From: Silene latifolia
Lineage: Eukaryota; Streptophyta; Magnoliopsida; Caryophyllales; Caryophyllaceae
DNA length: 64,000 nucleotides
Assembly (NCBI RefSeq): GCF_048544455.1
Contig: NC_133536.1
Coordinates: forward strand, 200,821,325 to 200,885,324
Direction: 5' to 3'
Shown here: positions 11,508 to 20,798 of the stretch, in pieces
How positions within the stretch are numbered: the stretch's first letter is position 1
Layout: each line of letters starts with the position of its first letter
Made by a program: the position numbers and the translations under genes
The notes under the pieces: generated by a model
Database searches by the model: none
Seen by the model: the letters and a program-made list of their open reading frames with translations, nothing else
What the model was told of the DNA's origin: nothing

Positions 11508-14500
11508 ATGCGTGGATTAGCTGCTCAAGTTTACAGTGTAAGCACTCTCTTCTCCGAAAGTCTCAATTTTTTTTGGTATCCTGATGATATTTATACATTG
11601 CAGTTTGTGGGCACATTAAGATTCTTATGTTTATTTGATTTTGGTTTCATAAATCAAGTATCTTTGCAGAATTAAGTCAGGAAATCTCAAGTCTCCCACC
11701 AATTCCTCTACTTTTCGACCCAAAGGTTTTATCTTTATTCCTCAACTTCTTGTTTTTGTATTGTCAGCCCAAATTTCTGAAGTTTTAGATTGAACCCAAT
11801 TGTGAAGTACTCCGTAGCATTTAATTTGATACGAAGTCTCTACACGATTTTCATTTTGGGTCATTCGGAAACAACATCTTTGTGTTGCTAACATAGGAGT
11901 AATGCTGCGTATATCTGACCCCCCTTATCCTGAAATTTGCGGGAGCCTTTGAGGCACGGGATAATGTTATTGTTGTTGCTGTTGTGGATTAATTTGATGC
12001 TGAAATTTGGTTAATTTTGATGTTTATAGATGATTTAAGTCTTGAAGAGGATGCTGAGAGGAAAGTTGGATGGGTACTTAAGCTTATATTTGCTGGAACT
12101 GCAACTGCTGTTGGTTACCAGCTTTTTCCTTACATGGGTATTGTGATTTTGTTTTTTGTTTTTTTTGTATTACATTCGTCAAGTTTTCTTTAGGGTGTGT
12201 TTGGATAGCAAAAGTAGAGGGAAAGGGAGGGGAGGGAGAAGGAGGGAAGGGAAAGGGAGAGAAGGGAAGGGGAGGGGGAATGGAGTGTGGTTGTTTGGGT
12301 ACAATTTCCTCCAAATCTTGCCTATTCTGAAGAGATTTTGATTAGGCTTGGAGGAGGGAAATTGAATCCCTCCAAATCACTCCCCCTCCATTTCCCTCCA
12401 CCTTCATTTGTTATCCAAACAAGGGATTTTAAATCCCTACCCTCCCTCCCTTTCTTTTCCCTCCAAATCTCTCAATTCAAACACATCCTTCGGGTCTGTT
12501 TGGATAGCAAAATTGGAAGGAAAGGAAGGGGAAGGAGGAAAGGGAAAGGGAGAGAAGGGAAGGGGAGGGAGAATGGGATGTGGTTGTTTGGATACAATTT
12601 CTCTCCAAATCTTGCCTATTGTGGAAAGATTTTGATTAAACTTGGAAGAGGGAAATTGGATCCCTCCAAATCTCTCCCCCTCCATTTCCCTCCATTCTCA
12701 TTTGCTATCCAAACAAGGGATTTTAAATCCCCTACTCTCCCTCCCTTTCTTTTCCCTTCAAATCCCTCAATCCAAACACACCCTTAGAGTTTTAAAGGGA
12801 ATAATTGCGGGTTTTGGTTTAAAGCTTATTTCTTTGTCATTGTATTTGTGTGTAGGAGATAATTTGATACAACAGTCAGTGTCATTGTTACAAGTCAAGG
12901 ATCCTTTGTTCAAAAGAATGGGAGCTTCTAGGCTTGCACGTTTTGCTGTCGATGGTAAATCTTATGCCTTCATCTTAAAAGTTAAGTTCTTGTTTTTGAT
13001 TGTACGCGGGAGAGAGTTTCGAATTGTGATTTTGAGTTCATGAAGATGGAAGAATTTTGACCATTTCATATGTACTATAAATTAAGGCATTGCTCATGGA
13101 TATTATGTTGTGTCCTTGCAATTAGCGCTGTTAAAGAAAACATTAGTTTAGGTGTGATGAAATTATACAAGGAAAGGATTTCCAAAATATTGGTTTGGTT
13201 CATTTAATAGAGGATGTGGCCTACAACACATGGTTCGGTGTGGACTTTACGTGTCAAGAAGTGTAGTTTATCTTACCTTACTTTTTGGGTTGTATGTTAA
13301 ATAGTGTTCTTGTGTTATTTCTTTGTCTTAGCTAATTGCAGTTCATAGCTAGTTCATAAAAGAAAGTTGTAATCTTGGAATGAAACATGGTTTGAGTCAC
13401 AGTTATGTGCCTTTTCTTTTTTGCTTTTTCTTTCTTGTGCTAGCCAATTCATGATTATGCACTCTTTTTCTTTGGCAAAAGATTGGGAAGGTGAGGGAGG
13501 AGGGGTGCGGGTTGATAAGCAAGGTTACTCATGTCTGATACGTATCAGAGGGTGTGAGTTGTGACATAGTAAATTTTAAAATTTGGAGATACGAGAACTC
13601 GGTAAACGGATACGACACGTATCTTAACTTTTGTTAGAAGTTTTCATATTGCTTTTTCAAATGTAAACCTTTCAAATTACGGATATGTTTTATAAGGTGA
13701 AACTGAAGAAGAAAAGTAAAAACAAAGTTGAATAATTAAATGCCAATTGTTCAAAAGATTAAAAAACCCTTTTGGGTTATATTAGTATGTCATTCTCCTA
13801 TTACTCTTTTCTCATCTCGCTCTTCTTTAACACAATTGAAACCAAATCAGACGACATTAGTGAAGAGTCAGTGTCGTGTCTCAAATTGGTGTATCAGACG
13901 TGTGTCATATATCATGTCGGCACAAGACGCGTGTCAGACAGGATAAGCCGATTAAGTGAAGTGTCGGAGTAACATGGTGATAAAGATATCAAGCAACTTG
14001 TGGAGGATGAAATTAATCGTATGGTTGTTCTTATCATGTACGTCATGTGCTGTAGATGAAAGGAGGCAGAAAATTCTAGAGGTCGGTGGTGCTGAAGAAC
14101 TCGTGAAAATGTTGAACACTGCAAAAGATGACAAGACAAGGAAAGAAGCACTCAAGGCTCTCTCTGCGTTATCAGGCTCCGGTTAGATTCATAGCCTGTC
14201 TGATTTTTGTTTCTCCTTTCTTCTATTAGATGACCTTTCACACGACGTTTGGATTTAGATATTTAAAGGGAACAAACTCCCTTATTTGGTTAGCAGGTTG
14301 GATTTGAGGGTAACCGAGGGGTCCATTTTCCCTCCTAGAAGCCAAATTCTAATCCCTTCCAAGTCGTCTACAGATAGTTTTGGAGGGAAAGTTCCCTTGC
14401 TTCATTTCATCTCCCTCACATCCCTTTCCCTCTTCTTTATATCCAAACAATATTTAGTTTCCATTTTTGTTGGGGCCATTTATTCACTATTTTTCTTTAC

Positions 14501-15636
14501 TCTTGAATGACTGAATAAAGCAAAATGTTTCATTAAACTCACTATACCTTTAGTATTATGAATATTGATGTTATACGACCAATTTTCATTATGGGTGACC
14601 TGAAAACCACCTTTGGGTACTATGGGAAGGTTGCATACATCTGAACCGTCATATCCCATCACAGGCCCTAGGGTAACTGTTTACGTTAGCTAACCATGAG
14701 AATTCACTTTGTAGTGGGAACTGTGTAGCTAACCACTACCTACTGTTGTAGCCTTCTTGTAGGAGTTTTAGTGTTGGACTTGAAAGGCTAACCATCATTA
14801 ATTTGATGAAGTCACCCTATCCGCGCAAGTTTTACAAGACAACCATGGGAATCGTGCTGTTGACTTTGTCTTGTTACCTTTGCAATTTTGTATTCAGTCC
14901 TAATCCGTGAGAAAGTAAATTAGTGGAAAGGTTTTGTAGAAAAAGCAACCGCCTGTATCTTATTAAATCTATAACAAGAAGGCGTTGGCCCCCTTCCCTT
15001 CCCTCTTTCCCCTCCCCTCCGTTTCCCTCCATTTTCATATCAAAACAAGGCCGAAAGTGTATTGTTCTTAAAGTCAATGATACACGAGTTATAACTCCAG
15101 CTTCTTTTAAGATCAGTTTAGATAGGGGTAAACTCATAAAACGTGGGGTGTGTCTGGCATTAAGGTTAGTTAGCATAAAACTGTCATATTTCCATGGGCT
15201 AGGCTACAATACTTCATGTCGAACCATATACAAAAGCCCACGAAGCGGACTTCAGGTGTGCTCTGTGTGTGGAGACATAGTTTATACGGGGGCTGCAGGA
15301 ACTCCAAGAAAGTGAGAAAACATTACTCGAGGAAATTTGGGTTGATCTTGATATCTTGATAGACATGAATTTGCTGATATACTATTGAGATGTGCTCCGT
15401 ATTCTCTTTCCCGCTCGTGAAGCGGTTAGGCTTGCAAATTAGACGTGATTAAGATAACGACTAGGAAGTTTTAATAAAGTAAATGGGTAATGTTTGCAGA
15501 GGGAGCTGCAGGAGTGCTACATCAACATGGAGCAATATCAGTCATTAGATCCATCCCAGACGCGGTTGAGGATCAAGACATCATACTTTACAAGTCAGTT
15601 TTACTGAAACGGTTCCAAGACTTGAATTATGAGTGA
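11508..15636 (+). CDS. Membrane-anchored armadillo-like protein, 6 exons, 182 aa
   Basis: Exons: 11508-11537, 11677-11725, 12030-12137, 12856-12954, 14056-14181, 15500-15636; 549 nt, all phases closed. Exon 2 must use the AG before TCAGGA at 11677, because the nearer AG would bring an early stop. Seen: a short N-terminus MRGLAAQVYSSG, an acidic patch DDLSLEEDAER, one hydrophobic segment at about residues 41-62 (WVLKLIFAGTATAVGYQLF), then helical repeats with DPLFKRMGASRLARFAVDDE, VGGAEELVKMLN, TRKEALKALSALS and HQHGAISVI, which read as two or three armadillo-type units. The N-terminus and single membrane helix suggest a mitochondrial or other organelle membrane protein; that is inference. I recognise the general type (plant ARM-repeat superfamily) but not a named gene. 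Introns 3, 4 and 5 are filled with MITE and SINE debris. Confidence 0.85.
11900..11990 (+). mobile_element. SINE 3' end in ARM-like gene intron 2
   Basis: The run atatctgaccccccttatcc, then tttgcgggagcctttgaggc, ending in TTG repeats, is the typical 3' part of plant SINEs with a T-rich (TTG)n tail. The 5' promoter part is absent. Confidence 0.5.
12193..12488. mobile_element. Tourist-like (PIF/Harbinger) MITE, copy A
   Basis: Starts GGGTGTGTTTGGATAGCAAA after TTA (12190-12192) and ends with the inverted form at 12488, followed by TTC and then copy B. The left arm is a long purine run (agggaaagggaggggaggga and on) and the right arm its pyrimidine counterpart, so the 296-bp element can fold back. 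It lies in intron 3 of the ARM-like gene. Confidence 0.75.
12492..12783. mobile_element. Tourist-like (PIF/Harbinger) MITE, copy B
   Basis: Starts GGGTCTGTTTGGATAGCAAA and ends CCAAACACACCC followed by TTA (12784-12786). It is the same family and orientation as copy A, directly behind it with only TTC between. The middle block, with tacaatttc and ctccaaatcttgcctatt, is shared by both copies. Confidence 0.75.
13520..13972. repeat. GTGTC/GATACG-rich repeat in ARM-like gene intron 4
   Basis: Contains gtctgatacgtatcag at the left, gatacgacacgtatc in the middle and cgtgtcagac plus gtgtcggagtaac at the right. A related block is at 20028-20192. This looks like a decayed MITE with GTTACTC-like ends; limits are approximate. 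Confidence 0.35.
14238..15050. repeat. Cluster of MITE and SINE debris in the last intron of the ARM-like gene
   Basis: 14238-14455 is a relic of the purine/pyrimidine MITE family, with gtttggat at the left and atccaaacaat at the right. 14583-14690 resembles the middle of a plant SINE (gggaaggttgcatacatctg). 14985-15050 is an isolated pyrimidine-rich arm (cccttccctctttcccctcc). No coding sequence is seen. Confidence 0.4.
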
Positions 15637-16688
15637 TCAACAAGACAGCCATGCCATTATTGGTTAGTTCCACCCAGAATATATTCGACTTGACAGTTTC
15701 AAAGATCATATAGAAGGGCAGCCTGGGTTCTGAATTGAGTTTTGTATTTTATGAGCCGACTAAAATAAAGGAGCCTAAGCTGATTCTAGTCTCTGGTTGC
15801 CTGCACGTAACTGTAGTGTACCCTATCTTTCTCGGATAAAATCCGCGTACTTTGTTTCCTGGGAACTAATTAATGCTTCCATCATTCCTTTATCCTTATG
15901 GGATCAGCTAAACTCTCTTTAATTCTTGATACAAGTATCGGAAATTTTTGGTGCGTCATTTATCAGATTTTCGGACTTGTTTACGTCGAATTTTGTTACC
16001 TTTATGACCATTATGGGCTTGGTGATGAAGTCTGTTCTGTACATCTCGGACATAATGGCTTCCAGAAGCACGCCCAAGACATGCATGATAACTTGAAGGC
16101 AATCTTTAGGACAAAAGTATGAAAGAAGCCGAAGTCCAGAGCCATCTCATTGTTTTTCAAATACCTAAAGTCTCAGCTTGGCCGCCGTTTCAGCATGTAT
16201 AACTAGATGAGTGGTTTAAGACTATCAATCCTCCAAATGCTAAAGGGAGTGATAACGTCACTTTAAAAATAATCGCACCATCTAATATACGCGAGTGTAG
16301 GATTAAAGTAACATAATAGAATAACGCGACTATATTAATAGCGACATTATGTGTGTCCATTGCGACGATTTTGCCATTGTGCTACATCTCCATGACAAAA
16401 CGCATCAAACGCGTATGAAATCATTGGTACCCAAACTTTAAAAAGTCCAAAAAGCAGGAATTGTTTGTCTACAGCTTTCACCTTTGCCTAAAGTTGAATA
16501 CGAGTATTATTTATTATGTTATCACAATGCACTAGTTTCCAGTTTCTACCTCCACAAAACAAGAATCGGATACCCACCTTGAGCCCAACTTCATGTCTAT
16601 ATCTAGCCATTCTTGTGTATTTCTTTAAAACCTTAAAAACATTAGAATTCCTTTCGGGTTTCCTGTAACTTCCTTATAATTCAACAAA
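15637..16688. other. 3' flank of the ARM-like gene and 5' flank of the HMA gene
   Basis: No recognisable gene. An open frame at 15898-16122 has no known motif and no splice context; it is more likely UTR or chance. Confidence 0.5.
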
Positions 16689-17168
16689 ATGACAAATGTA
16701 AGTTTTTGTAATATGTAATTTTTAATCTTCGTATAATTGTCTGTGTTTTTTTTTTTTAACTTTTATTGACGGTTCATGTTAGCTAATCCCAAAATATATC
16801 GGAAAGAAGCTGGCCAGCCAAAAAAGATACTAATTTTTGAGCGTTGAAATAAACAGGTGGTTGAGCTAAAAGTTAGTTTACATTGTGATGAATGCATCAA
16901 GAAGATCTTAAAGGCCATAAAAAAGATTCAAGGTAAAACAAATTGTCATCGCGATTTTATGATACTATTGAGTAATGAATAATTCTTCACAACTAATTTG
17001 TTCTTTGGATTTTGATCATCAGATATTGAAACATACAACATAGAGACCGGTCTAAACAAGGTGACAGTAACGGGAAATGTGACAGAAGAGCAAGTGATGA
17101 GAGTGATCCATAAAATCGGGAAGACTGCAACTCCATGGAATGATCATCAACAAACAAACGGTGTTTAG
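16689..17168 (+). CDS. Small heavy-metal-associated (HMA) domain protein, 3 exons, 76 aa
   Basis: Exons 16689-16697, 16857-16932 and 17023-17168 total 231 nt with phases closed. The first exon encodes only MTN before a GTAAGT donor. Seen: one HMA fold of the beta-alpha-beta-beta-alpha-beta type with the metal-binding pair at Cys13 and Cys16 (LHCDECIKK), then IETYNIETGLNKVTVTG and EEQVMRVIHKIGKTA. HMA proteins of this size act as copper or other metal chaperones, or as the core of plant HIPP/HPP proteins. There is no C-terminal CaaX isoprenylation box (the end is QQTNGV), so it is an HPP/ATX1-like type rather than a typical HIPP. Metal specificity cannot be read from sequence. Confidence 0.88.
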
Positions 17169-18058
17169 ACTCGAAGATCTATGTTATTCAGACTCGTAGA
17201 TTTTTGTTATTCGGACTTGATTGTAAGCGTTGAACTATTATATGCATATTTCATATCTATTTGAGTTAGTATACAATAGAATATTTACACAGTGGATTTG
17301 TATCATATTTGGTGCAATATGATTTTGTTCACATTCAGTGGGCTAATCTTCAATACAACCATATGGTGTTGTACGATTCGAGAATAAACGAACGCCTAAT
17401 TATTTATATCGTTATTTGGTGACGAGAATAACAATAGACAAGGTTGATAATCAATTTATTCACCGAAAATAATTCTCAAATATAAAAAAGTAAACAAATA
17501 ACTGAACACCACTTAAGCAGAGTAGTTCTACACTTAGTTGATCATTGCAAAGCTCAATCTAGTTCACTTCACCATCGAGTCCAATTTGGTTTAAAATTCG
17601 AAAGCAATTAATGAAATCGAAAGAAGTACGTGACGAGTCCGTATTGTTCTAATCATATTTTTAAAAGTTTAATTTCATAATATTATTTTCATATTTGAAC
17701 ATTTTTTTTTGGTACTAATATTTGAACAAATTATTGATACCTATATAAAACCTCGGTATTTCAGTAACAAAAAAATTAAACGAATTAACAAGATTATTAA
17801 ACTTGATCACAATTAACAATCAGAATGAAGTTAACCAACTTTATTATACTCAACATTAGCAGAAGACGAAATTACAGAGGACTGCACCTTTAATTACAAA
17901 GCAAATGACTAAACAAAGTCAGAAACATTTCTCCTATACAAGTTTTTTTTTTCTTTTAATAAAAAACGCCTAAAGAAATCGAAATTGCTAGAAGCAACAC
18001 AGTCAGTCCTCTTCACTAACTCGGTACCCCGACTCACCAACTCAGTACGTAACTGAGT
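17169..18058. other. Convergent intergenic region, HMA gene and ERD15-like gene
   Basis: Both genes end into this stretch, so it should hold both 3' UTRs and polyadenylation sites. AT-rich; nothing else seen. Confidence 0.5.
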
Positions 18059-18601
18059 CTACCTAGGCTGGTGAATCGTCCTTGGATTAACTCGAACATT
18101 CTTCACTATCTTCGGAACTTTCTCGAAGCTTCTCGGCTCCGCTTTCGCTGATGATTTGCTCCATTTTAATGCTGCTAATGAGATCAACTCCTTCTCGATC
18201 TTCTCCTTTTCTTCTTCAACTTCTTCTGCACATTAAAAATCAAATCAATCAGATTAAACTCATCCGATTTTGATCGGAACAAAGGGAGTAATAAAAAACA
18301 TGAATAAAATTATTAAGTGAGAAAGCGTACGAGGTTCTTGATTAGGGAGGTAGGAATCGAAGAAATCGTCAAAATCAGGGAGGGCAAAATCGTCATCATC
18401 AGGAAAAGTAGGGGTAGAATCGTCATCGTAACAATCTTGTAGCCAATAATCACGGAAAAACGGAGAGGAGTGAACTAGGTCCCACCACTCATCGGAGAAA
18501 TCCTCGACCGTGAGATACGATTTCATAGGGATGAAGATCGGAGCATTGGGGTTGAGTTTCGACGGTGGTGATTCAGCTTGGTTGTAGTGGATCACACCCA
18601 T
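18059..18601 (-). CDS. ERD15: ERD15-like protein with PAM2 motif, 2 exons, 145 aa
   Basis: Exon 1 is 18331-18601 and exon 2 18059-18225 (438 nt, donor GTACGC, acceptor TGTGCAG). ERD15 proteins are small acidic plant proteins induced by dehydration, wounding and ABA; their PAM2 motif binds the MLLE domain of poly(A)-binding protein. Seen: PAM2 core [12 protein letters not shown] at about residues 14-25, the adjacent [17 protein letters not shown] block at about 40-56, then a very acidic stretch ([23 protein letters not shown]), a lysine/glutamate-rich helix in exon 2 and the conserved basic end TIHQPR. Length is close to the Arabidopsis protein (about 160 aa). A TATA box lies about 150 nt upstream of the ATG. 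Confidence 0.92.
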
Positions 18602-18753
18602 TTTTTAATTAAAAATTAATTATTGTTGATTTTTTTGGGGGGCAAGGAAGGTGAGGGGTAGATATTTTAGAGGAGAGTGGAGTAGTGAGGAGGAAGTGGA
18701 TGAGTGAATGATTGAAGGATATGGATAAGGATGGGAAGGAGGAAAGTGAGGGG

Positions 18754-18761
18754 TATTTATA
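18754..18761 (-). promoter_or_regulatory. Probable TATA box of the ERD15-like gene
   Basis: Minus-strand TATAAATA, 153-160 nt upstream of the start codon, a spacing that gives a leader of about 120 nt. It is the only good TATA match in the proximal upstream region. Confidence 0.6.
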
Positions 18762-18922
18762 GGAAGAGGGTGGGATTAGAATATTAGATCATTTGTGTGG
18801 GGTTTTTAGGATAAGATTATGATTATGATTAAATTTAATGATTAAATGATGTAATTAATGGTCACCCAATCTATGGGCGCCTACTGTTGAATTTATCCTA
18901 GATAAAAAATTGGAGATATTTT

Positions 18923-19127
18923 TAGAGGTGGTTAAATACGGGCTTGGATGGATGCGAGGCGGGCTAGTATGACGTTTTTGGCCCATGGATATGCGGGTTA
19001 GTGGTTTTTGGGCGGGTTTGTGGGTGACGGGCCTTTGTAAATTTTGGAAAATATATTGTCCAAGTCCGCTTTGTTAGCGGGTCAAACGGGATGGCTTAAT
19101 GCGTCATCCCGTCCATGAACAACTCTA
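18923..19127. mobile_element. hAT-like MITE, 205 bp
   Basis: Left end TAGAGGTGGTT, right end (reverse complement) TAGAGTTGTTC. The interior is rich in gcgggc/gggcggg. Flanking octamers GATATTTT (18915-18922) and GGTATTTT (19128-19135) differ at one position, fitting an 8-bp target duplication. Confidence 0.75.
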
Positions 19128-19373
19128 GGTATTTTATTGTCGTTAGTAAATTCACTTCGTTATAAGTTCATATTTTTCTAGAGAAAAGGAGCTAAACTGA
19201 ATTTAATAGAGTTGAATTGAATTTCATTATAAAACCTTAAATAACGCCGTTTTGAAGTACTCGTGCATAAAAAGAGTTTCAAAATTTCGTTAGAACGGTA
19301 GGTCTCATTTCAGACGGGTTATTCCATATGAAACTTTTAGATAGGCTTATGTGATCACTTTTATGGTTAGATG

Positions 19374-19721
19374 TAGGCCTGGCAAATGGGTCATTTGGGC
19401 CGGGTTTGGGTCAGGTCACATTGGGTCGGGTCATTTTCAGGTCAGTAACTTATCGGGTCACTTTCGGACTGAGTCATTTTTGGTCGGGTCACTTCGGATC
19501 GGGTCAATCTGGGTCGTTTGGGTAATTTCGGGTCATGATTTTGCCTTAATTAAGCCATTTTGTGTCATTTTAGGTCATTCGGTCCATTTTGGGTCACTTA
19601 AATTGGGTCACTTTGAGCGGATCATTTTCGGGTATGTCGGGTCACTTTTGGGTGATGTATTTTGAGTCATTTTCAGGTCTTGGGTCAGCCTTATCGAATC
19701 GAGTCAACTTTGCCAAGTCTG
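19374..19721. mobile_element. hAT-like MITE with GGGTCA tandem repeats, 348 bp
   Basis: Left end TAGGCCTGGCAAA; right end (reverse complement) CAGACTTGGCAAAG. It is flanked by exact octamers GTTAGATG at 19366-19373 and 19722-19729. The interior is a degenerate tandem array built on gggtca / gggtcattt, which produces a long open frame by chance. Confidence 0.8.
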
Positions 19722-19754
19722 GTTAGATGTGACCATTTGTAACCATAAAAATTA

Positions 19755-19971
19755 CTCCCTCCAATTCACAATAAACCTCTCATTTCATTTTGGCACAAAA
19801 ATTAAGGAAACACACTACCTCGCCATATAATTAAATTTGGACCACACAAATACACTACCCCGCCATACAATTAAATTTGAACCACACAAACACTTACCAA
19901 AAAAGGAAATAGGAAAGTTATTGTGAATAATCGAAAAAGGAAATAGGGAGGTTTATTGTGAATTGGAGGGA
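19755..19971. mobile_element. Stowaway MITE
   Basis: Left CTCCCTCCAATTCACAATAA and right TTATTGTGAATTGGAGGGA are near-perfect inverted repeats starting with the Stowaway CTCCCTCC motif, and TA precedes the left end. A second copy of the inner motif (aaaaggaaataggaaagttattgtg) lies just inside the right end. Confidence 0.8.
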
Positions 19972-20027
19972 TTATTACATTAGTCTGAAAGCTTCAAGCA
20001 GAATAACCCGTCTGGAACTATGTTATT

Positions 20028-20192
20028 CCGACACTTCTAATTTCCTTGCGTACCCGTGTCCGACACTCGACACTCGGACATGAGTATGACACTTAGACAC
20101 TTCATTTTAGACCAAAATGTGCATTATTTTCAAAAAAAAATAGCCGAGTCCGACACTTGGACACACACCCGTGTCGGATACTTCTAAATGAG
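20028..20192. repeat. CCGACAC-rich repeat
   Basis: Several copies of ccgacacttctaa, gtgtccgacac and gtgtcggatac in direct and inverted order within 165 bp. Same family as 13520-13972. Flanks hold no other feature up to the copia element at 20565. Confidence 0.4.
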
Positions 20193-20564
20193 TTTGAGTA
20201 GTATAGGTCTGAAATGCTGTAATATTTTGCGGAAAGAAAAAGCGGTGAATAATATGATTAGACCACGTGTGCAGTAGCAAATGGGTAGATGCAGTGTTTG
20301 TGATGGTAGATTGGTAGCATGCCATATGAGGCTTTTGTCGTTCTCTCATAATAATGGATGGTGAATTGGTGGACGGTGGACCTCTTCAACACGTCCTTGT
20401 TCTCATCCACTATTCAACATTATTTCATCATTTCAACTTCCACACTTGTCTCCCAAGTTTATATTCTCATGCACTTTTTTTTTTTTTTCACCAAACTAAG
20501 GTGTCTGTTTGATCTTATTTATATAAAAAAAATTCTTTTAAAAACGAATTTTTTTACTCCTTCC

Positions 20565-20798
20565 TAATAGAATTGGTAATGAATTGAAAATATTATTTCA
20601 GTTGATTCAATATGTATGTTTACAGAATGTGTGCTCCTAATTTATACAAGAGATAAAGTTAAGATAAGCAATATTCACAGATAAGCTATACAAGGAAAAT
20701 ATAGATATTTTCCTATCATTTGCCGGAAATAGGAAGATATGAAGATCATGCAGGCAACAGCTCTTTTGTGCATGATTTGAGCAACGGCTCTCTTATTA
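20565..20798 (-). repeat. 3' LTR of the copia element
   Basis: 234 bp, about 98% identical to the copy at 25349-25582. Preceded by the target duplication CTTCC (20560-20564); the purine tract lies directly inside. Confidence 0.93.

Noticed and set aside
12156-12787. Several overlapping open frames rich in Gly, Arg, Pro and Ser
   Set aside because: They are readings of the purine/pyrimidine arms of the two Tourist-like MITEs within an intron.
15898-16122. 74-residue open frame downstream of the ARM-like gene
   Set aside because: No known motif, no splice context and no paralogous pattern; more likely untranslated or chance.
19351-19665. 104-residue open frame with repeated GH/GS motifs
   Set aside because: It is the gggtca repeat interior of a hAT-like MITE with exact 8-bp duplications.
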